This document shows, piece by piece, positions 17,766 to 26,606 of a stretch of 64,000 nt of DNA. Every line of letters starts with the position of its first letter. Within the stretch, counting starts at the first letter, position 1. Below the pieces are notes generated by a model. It was not told the origin of the DNA, made no database searches, and saw only the letters and a list, made by a program, of their open reading frames with translations. Source of the stretch: Maribellus sediminis (GTDB lineage Bacteria; Bacteroidota; Bacteroidia; Bacteroidales; Prolixibacteraceae); the NCBI RefSeq assembly GCF_011799805.1, contig NZ_WXUB01000005.1:248001-312000 (forward strand). The letters are read 5' to 3'. Made by a program: the position numbers and the translations under genes.

Positions 17766-17811
17766 CTGAGTTTTTGAACATTGTTTTTTGTTGTCGGATG
17801 AGCAAACTAAA

Positions 17812-18213
17812 TTAGGCTGACAATTTTTGATCGATAATTTTGAGTCGAAAAATAAACCAAATAATTACGGTAACCAGAAACAACAAAAGCGAATATAACG
17901 GGGCTACCAATGATGTTTTAAATCCGCCGGCAACCAGTGTTGGAGAGATGTCACTGGTAGTTTCCAGAACCGAGAACGCACTGTACAAACCCATGATACG
18001 ATAGAATAAGGAGAACAGCAATCCAAATCCACCAATAAAGAGGATTGTAGTGTTTAATTTTTCCAGTTTTTTGTAATCGTTATTCGCTGAGCGAATGATC
18101 TTTGCAGCGCGAAAGGTGAAAATTATTACCAACACCCACATCAGGTAATGGAGTGTCATAAAAAACGGACCTCCATCAATAAAGTTTTGTTTTAATAAAT
18201 CGGCTAGTGACAT
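17812..18213 (-). CDS. Small MotA/TolQ/ExbB-like membrane protein
   Basis: 133 residues with three membrane segments: YLMWVLVIIFTFRAAKII, TILFIGGFGLLFSLFYRIMGLY and SLLLFLVTVIIWFIF. The stretch TTSDISPTLVAGGFKTSLVAPLYSLL resembles the conserved proton-channel helix region of ExbB/TolQ. The long cytosolic loop of those proteins is missing, so it is a minimal form. It is the last gene of a minus-strand unit (GntR, slipin, this protein), 29 bp after slipin. Likely role: a membrane partner of the slipin complex (inference). Confidence 0.7.
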   Translation of the reverse strand: MSLADLLKQNFIDGGPFFMTLHYLMWVLVIIFTFRAAKIIRSANNDYKKLEKLNTTILFIGGFGLLFSLFYRIMGLYSAFSVLETTSDISPTLVAGGFKTSLVAPLYSLLLFLVTVIIWFIFRLKIIDQKLSA

Positions 18214-18242
18214 TGTTTTTGTTTTTAAATGAATGATATAGT

Positions 18243-19124
18243 TTATTGTTCATTGCTTTTTGCAAGAGATACAAGCCCTCCCATTGCCCCCAAATTCATG
18301 GAGTCTAATGCGGAGCTGGGAACGATAACCATCGATCCTTTTTCTTTTAGTCCTTCAAAAAGCATATTCATACCACGCAGTTGGAGAGCAACCGGATTGT
18401 TGATGTAACGTTTACTGGCTTCTTCAAATTTTACTGCAATTTCAGTCTCGGCTGTTCCGAGAATAACGCGTGCCTGTCTTTCACGTTCGGCCTGTGCCTG
18501 CTTACTCATGGCATCGGCTAAAGCGGCCGGAATTACCACATCTTTTATCCCAACTGTTTGACAGGTAATTCCCCAAGGATTGGTATGTTCGTCTAAGGCT
18601 ACCTGCATCGATTCAGCAATTTTCTCGCGGTGTTGCAAGAGGTCGGCCAGTTCGTGTTTTCCAATTATCTCGCGTAAACCGGTTTGTGCAATGTAACCAA
18701 CGGCTTTAATGTAGTCCTGAACCTCCAGAGCGGATTTTTCCACATCCCAAACTGTCCAGTACACAACTGCATCAACATTCACCGGCACCGTATCTTTAGT
18801 AAGTGTTTGTTCCGCTTTAAAATCTGTAACCCGGATTCGCTGGTCGATGTAGCTGTCTACTTTGTCAATAATCGGGATGATCATAAACGGGCCGGGACCG
18901 CGCAGTCCGGTAAATTTTCCCATTCGCAACACAACTGCCTTTTCCCATTGATCTGCAATGTGAATGGATGTGGCAATCAGAAACGAAAATAACACTGCAA
19001 CAACAAGTGTTACTACATTGATTTGTTCGAAATAGAACAGCAGGCCGGTTACACTTAACAGAACCAGCAAAATAGTTGTGGAGATGGGATTAAAAACCCG
19101 GAGGTTTCGAGATACATATTTCAT
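18243..19124 (-). CDS. Slipin (stomatin-like SPFH protein)
   Basis: 293 residues. Two N-terminal hydrophobic stretches (ISTTILLVLLSVTGLLFYFE and LVVAVLFSFLIATSIHIA) anchor it. The SPFH domain follows: VLRMGKFTGLRGPGPFMIIP, IDQRIRVTDFKAEQTLTKD, VDAVVYWTVWDVEKSALEVQ and LREIIGKHELADLL. The segment MSKQAQAERERQARVILGTAE is the classic end of the slipin SPFH region. Such proteins form oligomeric scaffolds in membrane microdomains. It is encoded 20 bp after a GntR-type regulator on the same strand and is probably controlled by it. Confidence 0.93.
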   Translation of the reverse strand: MKYVSRNLRVFNPISTTILLVLLSVTGLLFYFEQINVVTLVVAVLFSFLIATSIHIADQWEKAVVLRMGKFTGLRGPGPFMIIPIIDKVDSYIDQRIRVTDFKAEQTLTKDTVPVNVDAVVYWTVWDVEKSALEVQDYIKAVGYIAQTGLREIIGKHELADLLQHREKIAESMQVALDEHTNPWGITCQTVGIKDVVIPAALADAMSKQAQAERERQARVILGTAETEIAVKFEEASKRYINNPVALQLRGMNMLFEGLKEKGSMVIVPSSALDSMNLGAMGGLVSLAKSNEQ

Positions 19125-19144
19125 GACTTAAGTTTTAAAGGTTT

Positions 19145-19528
19145 TTATTGATTTGTTTTTGATTGCATGGTATTCAATTCTGCTATCATATCGTTCAAAC
19201 TGAAGCCGTAACTGGAGGCAATGGTCAAAAACTCGCGACAGATTCCCTGGAGTTTTTCCTTTTTTTCTTTTGGTGACACTTTTACCTCGATGTTGCCGAT
19301 AAATGTACCCGATCCCAACTGGGTTTCAAGAATATTCTGAATCTCCAGTTCCTTGTATGCTTTCGATACGGTGTTTAAGTTCACCTTGAGTTCAACGGCA
19401 AGCGATCTGACTGTTGGTAGCTGTTCTCCAACCTTCAGATTCCCGGTAGCAATCCCGTATTTAATCTGATCAATTATTTGTCGGTAAAATGGGACTCCCG
19501 CTTTTGGATCGAGTTTAAAATCTATCAT
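19145..19528 (-). CDS. GntR family regulator (YtrA-type)
   Basis: 127 residues. The N-terminal winged helix is typical (PFYRQIIDQIKYGIATGNLK, GEQLPTVRSLAVELKVNLNTVSKAYKELE, LGSGTFIG). The C-terminal part is only about 45 residues long, as in the YtrA subfamily, which lacks a ligand-binding domain and controls neighbouring membrane-protein genes. It heads the unit with slipin and the small membrane protein. An AT-rich palindrome 25 bp upstream of the start (19553-19576) is a likely autoregulatory operator. Confidence 0.92.
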   Translation of the reverse strand: MIDFKLDPKAGVPFYRQIIDQIKYGIATGNLKVGEQLPTVRSLAVELKVNLNTVSKAYKELEIQNILETQLGSGTFIGNIEVKVSPKEKKEKLQGICREFLTIASSYGFSLNDMIAELNTMQSKTNQ

Positions 19529-19552
19529 TTTGAAATAATATTATAGAGCTAT

Positions 19553-19576
19553 ATTGTAATACAACAATATTACAAT
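19553..19576. promoter_or_regulatory. Probable GntR operator palindrome
   Basis: ATTGTAATA (19553-19561), a 6-bp spacer, then TATTACAAT (19568-19576): perfect 9-bp arms. It lies 25 bp upstream of the gntR start, the usual place for autoregulation. Confidence 0.6.
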
Positions 19577-19620
19577 AAAACAATAGAACTCACAAGGCGT
19601 AAATTGATGTTTTTCAGCAG

Positions 19621-20988
19621 CTATAACTTTTCTGCCTTCAGACGTGTAAAATAATCCTTTGCTGCCCTCTTCACATGTGGCGAAAGAAGAATGGTAGTAA
19701 TAACGGTTGGAAAGGCCATCAGTGCAAAGGAAATATCGATTAATCCGATTATAACCCTTAAGTTAGAAACAGCTCCGATAATGATGACCAGTACAAAAAT
19801 GTAATTGTAAAGGTGCTGGTATTTTACTCCGGCAACAAAACCCAGGCATTTTACCCCGTAATACGGGAAGGCAAACATGGTTGACATGGAGAAAAATATG
19901 GCGCAAACCGAGAGGATATATTTGCCGTAAATGGGTATTGCCGTATCAAAAGCATGAGCAGTTAATGTAATACCATCGGCGTTACTTTCAATCCAGGTAT
20001 CGGTAACAATAATGGCTAAAGCAGTCATAGTACATACTACTATGGTATCAATGATTGGTCCGAGCATAGCTACCAATCCTTCGCGAATGGGCTCGTTGGT
20101 TTTAGCCGCACCGTGTGCCATTGGGGCAGTTCCCAATCCGGCTTCGTTTGAAAACGCGGCGCGACGAACACCGGTAATTATTATTGCTCCGAGCGAACCA
20201 CCGAGAACTGCATTGCCGGTAAATGCGTCGGCAAAAATGGTTTTAAAGGCAGGAATGATTTCGGCAGGATGTGAAAAAATGATATATAGAACAGTAACCG
20301 AATAGAGCACAACCATAGTTGGTACCAAACTGCCGGTTACTTTTCCAATTCGTTTTATACCGCCAATAACCACCAGCCCAACTATAATTGCAAGAAAGAT
20401 ACCCGTAACAAGATTGGTGGTGAACGAACCGCCAATATTGTTAGGAACCAATAATACGTCGCGAATCATTTGTGTTAACTGGTTGGCCTGAAAAAGGGGA
20501 GAGACGCCGATCATAGCCATTATCGAAAAAAAGATGGCTACCGGCTTCCAGTTTTTCCCCAATCCTTCGGTGATGTAATACATGGGGCCACCCTGGATTT
20601 CGCCGGCTGAATCTTTCCCGCGAAACATAACGGCCAGCGAACAGGTAAAAAATTTGGTACTCACTCCGAGAAGTGCTGAAACCCACATCCAGAAAATAGC
20701 GCCCGGACCTCCCATGGTAATGGCAACAGCAACACCGCTGATGTTTCCCATGCCCACGGTTCCGGCAAGTGCCGTAGAAAGCGCCTGGTAATGCCGCAGC
20801 TGACCCGCTTCATTCGGATCATCATATTTTCCGCTAAGAATTTGAATGGCATGACCGATGTATCGCAAGGGTGCCAGGCGGGAGTACACCAAAAAATAAA
20901 ATCCGCCACCGAGCAGCAGGATCAGAATGGGAGCACCCCAGATTCCATCGGAGATTGTTATAATGAGTTCACCTAGTTTTTCAAACAT
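19621..20988 (-). CDS. Alanine/glycine:cation symporter (AGCS family)
   Basis: 455 residues with about 10-11 membrane helices. Family signatures: GILLL-type N-terminus (WGAPILILLLGGGFYFLVYS), FQALSTALAGTVGMGNISGVA-like pattern at HYQALSTALAGTVGMGNISG, GGPGAIFWMWVSALLG, GGPMYYITEGLG and FSNEAGLGTAPMAHGAAKT. It imports alanine or glycine with sodium. It stands alone between the GntR operon and the endonuclease/phosphatase gene on the same strand; no private terminator is evident. Confidence 0.93.
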   Translation of the reverse strand: MFEKLGELIITISDGIWGAPILILLLGGGFYFLVYSRLAPLRYIGHAIQILSGKYDDPNEAGQLRHYQALSTALAGTVGMGNISGVAVAITMGGPGAIFWMWVSALLGVSTKFFTCSLAVMFRGKDSAGEIQGGPMYYITEGLGKNWKPVAIFFSIMAMIGVSPLFQANQLTQMIRDVLLVPNNIGGSFTTNLVTGIFLAIIVGLVVIGGIKRIGKVTGSLVPTMVVLYSVTVLYIIFSHPAEIIPAFKTIFADAFTGNAVLGGSLGAIIITGVRRAAFSNEAGLGTAPMAHGAAKTNEPIREGLVAMLGPIIDTIVVCTMTALAIIVTDTWIESNADGITLTAHAFDTAIPIYGKYILSVCAIFFSMSTMFAFPYYGVKCLGFVAGVKYQHLYNYIFVLVIIIGAVSNLRVIIGLIDISFALMAFPTVITTILLSPHVKRAAKDYFTRLKAEKL

Positions 20989-21025
20989 TATGCTAAGAAA
21001 TAAGAAAAGCGGCAGAATTGCAATT

Positions 21026-21859
21026 TTATTTCAACTGCACCTCCACAAACAGTGGTAAATGATCCGAAGGTGATCGGTTTTCTTTTGTATCGCTGATTGC
21101 GGCGTATTTTAGCACTTTTACTTTATCATTTACAAATATGTAGTCGATGCGATTGTTGCCTTCCGAACCGGGTTTAAAACCATTGTACGTGCCAACAGGT
21201 CCGTACGGTGGCTCTTCACTGATTTCGCGGCTGTCGGATAAATACTTTTTAATCATTCCGATGGGTTGTGTTTCGGGTGTGAGGTTAAAATCACCGGTCA
21301 GAATAACCGGAAAGCCGTTTCCTGCGGTTAATTCATTTATCTTTTCGTGAATAAGCTTTGCTGAGTTTTTGCGTGCTTCGTCACCCATGTGGTCAAAATG
21401 TGTATTGAATACGAAAAACTTCTTCCCGGTAACTTTAGACTGGAATTTCCCCCAGGTGGTTATTCGGTTGCAGGCGGCATCCCAGCCCAAACCGGGTTTG
21501 TTGCAATCTTCCGATAACCAAAAATGGCCACTTTCGATAAGGATAAACTTCTTGGTGTTATAAAAGATAGGAATAAATTCTCCCGCTTTGTCACCATCAT
21601 CGCGACCAACACCAAACCACTTGTAATCCGGCAATCCTTTTTCTATGTCCAAAATCTGGTCATAAAGTGCCTCCTGAAGTCCAAAAATACCGGGTTCGTA
21701 AAAGTTAAGCAGGCCATTCACCAAAGCAATACGATTGGGCCACGCGTTGATACCGTCGCCGGGATTGTTGTACCGGATATTGAAACTGATAACACTGAAT
21801 TGCTGAGCAAACAAAGTAAATGGCATGATAGCGAGTGTCAATAATATTAGCTTCTTCAT
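21026..21859 (-). CDS. Secreted endonuclease/exonuclease/phosphatase (EEP) family protein
   Basis: 277 residues with a signal peptide (KKLILLTLAIMPFTLFAQQ). The EEP fold motifs are complete: FSVISFNIRYNN with the metal-site Asn, GLQEALYDQI with the Glu, FVFNTHFDHMG with the Asp-His, VILTGDFNLTPET, RIDYIFVN and SPSDHLPLFVEV with the catalytic Asp-His. Export and family resemblance point to a phosphodiesterase, for example acting on phospholipid head groups, sugar phosphates or DNA; the substrate is unknown. The ATG overlaps the stop of the preceding alpha/beta hydrolase gene by 4 bp, so the two are co-translated. Confidence 0.9.
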   Translation of the reverse strand: MKKLILLTLAIMPFTLFAQQFSVISFNIRYNNPGDGINAWPNRIALVNGLLNFYEPGIFGLQEALYDQILDIEKGLPDYKWFGVGRDDGDKAGEFIPIFYNTKKFILIESGHFWLSEDCNKPGLGWDAACNRITTWGKFQSKVTGKKFFVFNTHFDHMGDEARKNSAKLIHEKINELTAGNGFPVILTGDFNLTPETQPIGMIKKYLSDSREISEEPPYGPVGTYNGFKPGSEGNNRIDYIFVNDKVKVLKYAAISDTKENRSPSDHLPLFVEVQLK

Positions 21860-22815
21860 TCTTCGCAGAAATTATAGGGTGAATATTTTGCTGTATCTTG
21901 TTTGCCTTCAACGATGGTGCGTCTGTCCTCGCCATCACCTTTTAAAACGTAGGTATAGCAAAAATCAACTATAACATCTAAATATTCTTTCATTGGCTTA
22001 CTGGCCATTTCGTGGCCTCCTCCGCAGGTCGTGTGCAACCAGTAGGGCACATGCAGTTTTTCCAGCTTTTCGGCAATGGTATACGATCCGTGAAGGATCA
22101 AATATCCGGGTTGATCTTTATCGCAATAATGATGAGGCGCCGTTGCATACGGAACCAGGTTGTCGTCGCTGCCATGAAATAATAAAGAAGGAACCGCTGA
22201 TTCATCGTAAATAACGGTGGTGTCAGGAATAGCGCCTGCCATCCCGATAACGCCGGCAAACGAAACCGGACCAGAATCAAGTCCGTAACAATAAGGTGGC
22301 TGATAAGCCGTATTCAGCACTGTTTCGGCTCCGGCACTGCTTCCGGCCAGAATTATTTTTTGTGGATTGATGCCAAACTGTTCCCTGTTTTCAATCAGAA
22401 AGAACGTGGCGTCCTGAACGTCTTCAACAGCTGCATTAAACGTGTTCAATTTATCGGTAACCGGACAATCGCATCCAAAACCTGTTGGTTCGCCTTTCCT
22501 GGTCAGGCGGTACGAAACTGAGGCTACTACATAACCGTAATTGGCCATCCGGTTGCAGAATTCTTTAACGTCATCAAAGTCGCGTGCGCCACCGCTAAAA
22601 CCACCACCATGAACATAAATAATGGTGGCACGTTCGGTTTCGTTGTCACCTTGCGGGATGTAAATGTCCAAATCCAGGTTTTCTCCATCCTTAGTGGAGT
22701 AGGTGTAGGTTTCAACGCTTATTTCATCAAACCAATCGCTCTGGTAGCGTTCCTGTGCCTGCAGTGTAAATGCGAACAGGAATATAAAACTGAATATGAA
22801 GTATTGCCGGATCAT
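21856..22815 (-). CDS. Secreted alpha/beta hydrolase (BD-FAE/carboxylesterase-like)
   Basis: 319 residues from the ATG at 22815, where a signal peptide starts (IRQYFIFSFIFLFAFTLQAQ); an upstream TTG would give an implausible extension. Esterase signatures: YVHGGGFSGGARD (oxyanion HGGG), ILAGSSAGAETVLN (nucleophile Ser in GSSAG), LLFHGSDDNLVPYATA (acid) and a C-terminal CGGGHEMASKP (His). It probably hydrolyses an ester, perhaps on polysaccharides. It is coupled to the EEP gene by a 4-bp overlap. Confidence 0.9.
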   Translation of the reverse strand: MIRQYFIFSFIFLFAFTLQAQERYQSDWFDEISVETYTYSTKDGENLDLDIYIPQGDNETERATIIYVHGGGFSGGARDFDDVKEFCNRMANYGYVVASVSYRLTRKGEPTGFGCDCPVTDKLNTFNAAVEDVQDATFFLIENREQFGINPQKIILAGSSAGAETVLNTAYQPPYCYGLDSGPVSFAGVIGMAGAIPDTTVIYDESAVPSLLFHGSDDNLVPYATAPHHYCDKDQPGYLILHGSYTIAEKLEKLHVPYWLHTTCGGGHEMASKPMKEYLDVIVDFCYTYVLKGDGEDRRTIVEGKQDTAKYSPYNFCEE

Positions 22816-22860
22816 ATTTTTTTTCGTGAATATAGTGCTTACCACGAAAGTGTGCAAAAT

Positions 22861-22890
22861 AAAAATGGAACTCGTATGAGTTCCATTTCC
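22861..22890 (-). terminator. Intrinsic terminator after ogt
   Basis: A perfect 11-bp stem, AAATGGAACTC with GAGTTCCATTT (22863-22888), is followed on the minus strand by a T-rich run. It lies about 165 bp after the ogt stop. Confidence 0.75.
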
Positions 22891-23054
22891 AGGGTGTTTT
22901 AAACTTCCCTATTTTTTACCTTTTTATCTTCCTGATTTCGCTTTCTACAGGCCAAAATCCGGGCCATAATTGAACGCGTGCTGATAATCAGCAGAATAAA
23001 AGAATTGGAAGTGTTTTAACGTTTCTGTAATGGGAAATTTTTCCCGATGTGGGA

Positions 23055-23543
23055 CTAGAAGAGTAAGTCGGAATGCGCAGAATGTTGTTGTTCGTGCAAA
23101 AGCAACCAGCGTTTTCGTTCCAGACCGCCGGCATAACCAGTAAGTTTTCCGTTCGAGCCAATTACCCGGTGACAGGGAATGATGATTGGGATTGGATTTT
23201 TGCCATTGGCGAGTCCAACTGCACGTGTATTTTTTTCGGAACCCGATTGAATGGAAATATCAAGATAACTCGCCGTCTGCCCGTATTTCACGTTTTCGAC
23301 CAGCTTCCATATTTTTTGCTGAAAGTCGGTACCTTCAGGGGCTAGTTTCAGCTTGAATTCTTTTCGGGTGCCTTTGAAATATTCATCCAATTGCTGAATA
23401 CTTTCCTTTAGAATTTGTGGAATTTCAGACGAATTTTCATTTTGCATTTCTTCAAAGGAGACCGACCATAAAGAATCCGGAGTGCTGGTTAGTTTCAGCC
23501 AACCAACAGGAGAATTGTAATACGTGTAAAATATAGCTTCCAT
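23055..23543 (-). CDS. ogt: Methylated-DNA-protein cysteine methyltransferase
   Basis: 162 residues from the ATG at 23543. The suicide repair enzyme removes methyl groups from O6-methylguanine. The active-site motif IPIIIPCHRVIG with the acceptor cysteine is intact. It is preceded by DFQQKIWKLVENVKYGQTASY (helix-turn-helix DNA recognition) and AVGLANGKNPI, and followed by LTGYAGGLERKRWLL. N-terminal domain is of the short Ogt type. The start abuts the T-run of the hydrogenase operon terminator. Confidence 0.95.
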   Translation of the reverse strand: MEAIFYTYYNSPVGWLKLTSTPDSLWSVSFEEMQNENSSEIPQILKESIQQLDEYFKGTRKEFKLKLAPEGTDFQQKIWKLVENVKYGQTASYLDISIQSGSEKNTRAVGLANGKNPIPIIIPCHRVIGSNGKLTGYAGGLERKRWLLLHEQQHSAHSDLLF

Positions 23544-23578
23544 AAAAAAATCCGATACCACTAAGATACCGGATTTTT
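23544..23578 (-). terminator. Intrinsic terminator of the hydABC operon
   Basis: On the minus strand AAAATCCGGTATC pairs (two G-U pairs) with GGTATCGGATTTT across a 5-nt loop, followed by seven T. It lies 20 bp after the hydA stop and directly before the ogt start codon. Confidence 0.8.
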
Positions 23579-23597
23579 ACTAACTCAACAGAAAAAA

Positions 23598-25388
23598 TTA
23601 ATAGCGTTCGCGTTTTGTATATTTTGTGTGTAACAGGTGATGCGATACTTCTCCCAGCGGTTCTTTCAGGAAATCTTTGTATAATTTCTGTACTTCCGGG
23701 TTTTCATGCGATTTCCGCATTGGCAGTCCTTCATCTTCGGCATAAATGGCTTCGGCGCGTTTTTGCCTGATTTCGGGGTTGGTTGGAATGGGTTGACCAC
23801 CACCACCTAAACAACCTCCGGGACAGGCCATGAATTCGATAAAATGATAATCGGCGGTACCTGCCTTTACTGCATCCATTACCGTTTTGGCGTTTATCAG
23901 GCCATGGGCAATAGCGCATTTCAACTCAACACCGTCGAGGAAAGCCCAGTCATCCAATGGTTTTTCAATTTTGATTGTCGCTTCCCGAACACCTTCCATG
24001 CCTCGAACAGCCGTTATATTTAGGTTCTCGAACGGAACTTCTCTGCCAGTAACAATTTCGTAAGCCGTTCGCAAAGCAGCTTCCATTACGCCTCCGGTGG
24101 CTCCAAAAATCACTGCAGCCCCGGTTGATTCTCCCATTAAACGATCGAATTTCACAGGTTCGAGTTTATTAAAGTCAAGTCCGGCCTGTTTGATCAGGAT
24201 CGCCAATTCGCGGGTTGTCAATACATAATCCACATCGCGGTAACCACTATCGTACATTTCGGGGCGGTAAGCCTCAAACTTTTTAGCCGTACATGGCATA
24301 ATCGATACCGATACAATGTTTTCAGGCTCCAAATTCCGGGCTTTTGCATAATAGGTCTTTGCCAGCGCACCAAACATTTGCTGCGGCGATTTACAGGTCG
24401 ACAAATGTTTGAGGTGCTCCGGATACATGTGTTCAATGTATTTTATCCATCCCGGAGAACAGGATGTCGCCATCGGGAGCGATACATTTTCGTCCTTGTC
24501 AACCAGGGCTTTTTTCAGGCGGGTAAGCAGCTCTGTACCTTCTTCCATAATGGTAAGGTCGGCCGTAAAGTCGGTGTCCAAAACCGAATCGAAACCCAAA
24601 CGTCGCAATGCGGCTACCATTTTACCGGTAACCCGGGTTCCTGGTTCCATTCCCAGTTCTTCGCCAAGTCCAACACGAACAGCCGGTGCTGTTTGTACAA
24701 CAACATGTTTATTAGGATCGGCCAAAGCTTCCCAAACTTCTTCTATATAATTCTTTTCAACCAAAGCGCCGGTAGGGCAGTGATTCACACATTGTCCGCA
24801 ATTGGTACAAACCACGTCACGCATCGCCTTCTCAAAAAAGGTAGTGATTTTCATCTGGTCGCCTTTATGCGCAACTGTGAGCGCATTTACACCCTGTAAT
24901 TCAGCGCAGGTACGCACGCAGCGCTGGCATCGAATGCATTTGCTGTCGTCTTTCATAATCGACGGTGAATACATATCGATGGAATACTTTTTCAGCGGAA
25001 CCAATTCCAGAAAATCCTGGGTCATTATTTTGTATTCCGACGAAAGTGTTTGCAGCTCGCAATTGCCATTTTTATAGCATTTGGTGCAATCGGCATTGTG
25101 CTCCGAAAGCAATAATTCAATAATCTGTTTTCGTGAATTACGAACTTTGAGGCTGTTTGTAAGAATTTCCATGCCTTCTTCGCAAGGGGTTGCACAGGCG
25201 GCAGACAAGCGGCGCTGCCCTGCGACTTCCACCACGCAAACACGGCAGTTTCCGGCTACGCATAAATCTTTATGAAAACAAAGTGTTGGTATGGTAATTC
25301 CTTCGGCTTCGGCGGCTTCGAGTATTGTTTTGCCGGGTTCAAGCTCAACCGGGATTCCATTTATGGTGATATTTATATTTTTACTCAT
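23598..25388 (-). CDS. hydA: [FeFe]-hydrogenase catalytic subunit of a trimeric NADH-linked enzyme
   Basis: 596 residues, HydA/HndD type. N-terminal [2Fe-2S] domain (CFHKDLCVAGNCRVC), then the His-Cys cluster HNADCTKCYKNGNC, two [4Fe-4S] motifs (CIRCQRCVRTC and CTNCGQCVNHC), then the H-cluster domain. Its motifs are L1 TSCSPGW, L2 MPCTAKKFE and L3 FMACPGGCLGGGGQP; the four cysteine ligands are present. The second residue after TSC is Ser where the consensus has the proton-transferring Cys. A C-terminal small-subunit-like tail follows. With HydB and HydC it should couple NADH and reduced ferredoxin to H2. Maturases HydE, F and G are not in the window. Confidence 0.95.
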   Translation of the reverse strand: MSKNINITINGIPVELEPGKTILEAAEAEGITIPTLCFHKDLCVAGNCRVCVVEVAGQRRLSAACATPCEEGMEILTNSLKVRNSRKQIIELLLSEHNADCTKCYKNGNCELQTLSSEYKIMTQDFLELVPLKKYSIDMYSPSIMKDDSKCIRCQRCVRTCAELQGVNALTVAHKGDQMKITTFFEKAMRDVVCTNCGQCVNHCPTGALVEKNYIEEVWEALADPNKHVVVQTAPAVRVGLGEELGMEPGTRVTGKMVAALRRLGFDSVLDTDFTADLTIMEEGTELLTRLKKALVDKDENVSLPMATSCSPGWIKYIEHMYPEHLKHLSTCKSPQQMFGALAKTYYAKARNLEPENIVSVSIMPCTAKKFEAYRPEMYDSGYRDVDYVLTTRELAILIKQAGLDFNKLEPVKFDRLMGESTGAAVIFGATGGVMEAALRTAYEIVTGREVPFENLNITAVRGMEGVREATIKIEKPLDDWAFLDGVELKCAIAHGLINAKTVMDAVKAGTADYHFIEFMACPGGCLGGGGQPIPTNPEIRQKRAEAIYAEDEGLPMRKSHENPEVQKLYKDFLKEPLGEVSHHLLHTKYTKRERY

Positions 25389-25410
25389 GATTTTCTTTTT
25401 TTCCGGTTCT

Positions 25411-26595
25411 TTAATAGATCATTTCTTCTCTAAAATTCTCAACGATCGACGAAAATGAATTAGCCACCGACTGTCCCAAACCACACTTGGCAGTTAGCTG
25501 CATGGTTTCTGTTAGCCGAAGTAATTTATCGAGGTATGACGCCGGTTTATCTCCGCGCTTTACCGCCTTAATGCCAAGCAGTAATTGCTGACAGCCAACG
25601 CGGCACGGAGTGCATTGTCCACAGGATTCTTCCCTGAAAAATTCAAGGTAATTATCCATTACGTTATACATTGAACGGGAACTATTGAAAAGCATCATAG
25701 AACCACCGGTAGGCAATGAAATTCCGGTGAGTTTTCCTTTAAAACCGATGGCGGCATCTTTGAATTTTTTCCTGGGAACAAGAAACCCTGAAGCCCCTCC
25801 AACCTGCACAGCTTTGGTGTCGCCATCACCGAATTCATAAACAAAATCCTGGAGACTCATACCAAGTTCCAATTCATAAATGCCCGGTTTCGGAGTATCG
25901 CCTGAAACTGAGAATAGCTTGGTTCCGCGGGAATATTGTACTCCCAGATCGTAAAATTTTTTGGCACCGTATTTAAAAATGGTGAAACTGTGTACCAACG
26001 TTTCAACATTATTAATCACCGTGGGTTTGCCCAGGTAACCGGCTTGCGTGGGAAATGGAGGTTTGTTACGTGGCTCTCCGCGTCTTCCTTCCATCGATTC
26101 CATCAGGGCCGTTTCTTCGCCGCAAATGTAGGCGCCGCTTCCCATGAAAATCTTAATGCTGAAATCGAGTTTGATTTCGTTGCAGTAATAATGGAACTCA
26201 TCGATTGTTTTCTGGAGTTCCGACTGTAAAAATTTATACTCACCACGCAGGTAAATAAAGCCTTCAGTAGCGCCTGTAATGTAGCCGCAAATGGCCATTG
26301 CAGTTAGTACTTTGTACGGCACCCGCGACAGGATCTCGCGATCCTTGAAAGTTCCGGGTTCGCCTTCATCGGCATTGCAGATCACATATTTTTTATCCGA
26401 TTCTGCTTCTGCTGTCAGTTTCCATTTTAATCCGGTCGGAAAACCGGCGCCTCCTCGTCCTTTTAATTCCGAACTGATGAGTTCGTTGATCAGATCCTTA
26501 GGTTGCTTTTTTATGTTCGTGGACAATACTTTTTCCCAGTCGTTTTCATTTCTGAATATGAAATCGACACGCTTTAATTGATGCGAATTTGACAT
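25411..26595 (-). CDS. hydB: NuoF-like FMN/NAD-binding hydrogenase subunit
   Basis: 394 residues, homologous to NuoF/HydB. It has the FMN and NAD sites GRGGAGFPTGLKW, ICNADEGEPGTFKDRE, YICGEETALMESMEGRRGEPR and NNVETLV. The [4Fe-4S] ligands are in ESCGQCTPCRVGC and KCGLGQS. The N-terminal thioredoxin-like [2Fe-2S] domain and C-terminal 2x[4Fe-4S] domain found in longer HydB/HndC proteins are both absent, so it is a minimal NuoF form. It accepts hydride from NADH and passes electrons to HydA/HydC. It lies between hydC (11-bp gap) and hydA (22-bp gap). Confidence 0.95.
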   Translation of the reverse strand: MSNSHQLKRVDFIFRNENDWEKVLSTNIKKQPKDLINELISSELKGRGGAGFPTGLKWKLTAEAESDKKYVICNADEGEPGTFKDREILSRVPYKVLTAMAICGYITGATEGFIYLRGEYKFLQSELQKTIDEFHYYCNEIKLDFSIKIFMGSGAYICGEETALMESMEGRRGEPRNKPPFPTQAGYLGKPTVINNVETLVHSFTIFKYGAKKFYDLGVQYSRGTKLFSVSGDTPKPGIYELELGMSLQDFVYEFGDGDTKAVQVGGASGFLVPRKKFKDAAIGFKGKLTGISLPTGGSMMLFNSSRSMYNVMDNYLEFFREESCGQCTPCRVGCQQLLLGIKAVKRGDKPASYLDKLLRLTETMQLTAKCGLGQSVANSFSSIVENFREEMIY

Positions 26596-26606
26596 AGCTG
26601 CTTGTT

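Noticed and set aside
24378-24899. 173-codon open frame opposite hydA
   Set aside because: It is antisense to a well-supported hydrogenase gene and has no recognisable domain; the same applies to the other antisense frames over 100 codons in the window.
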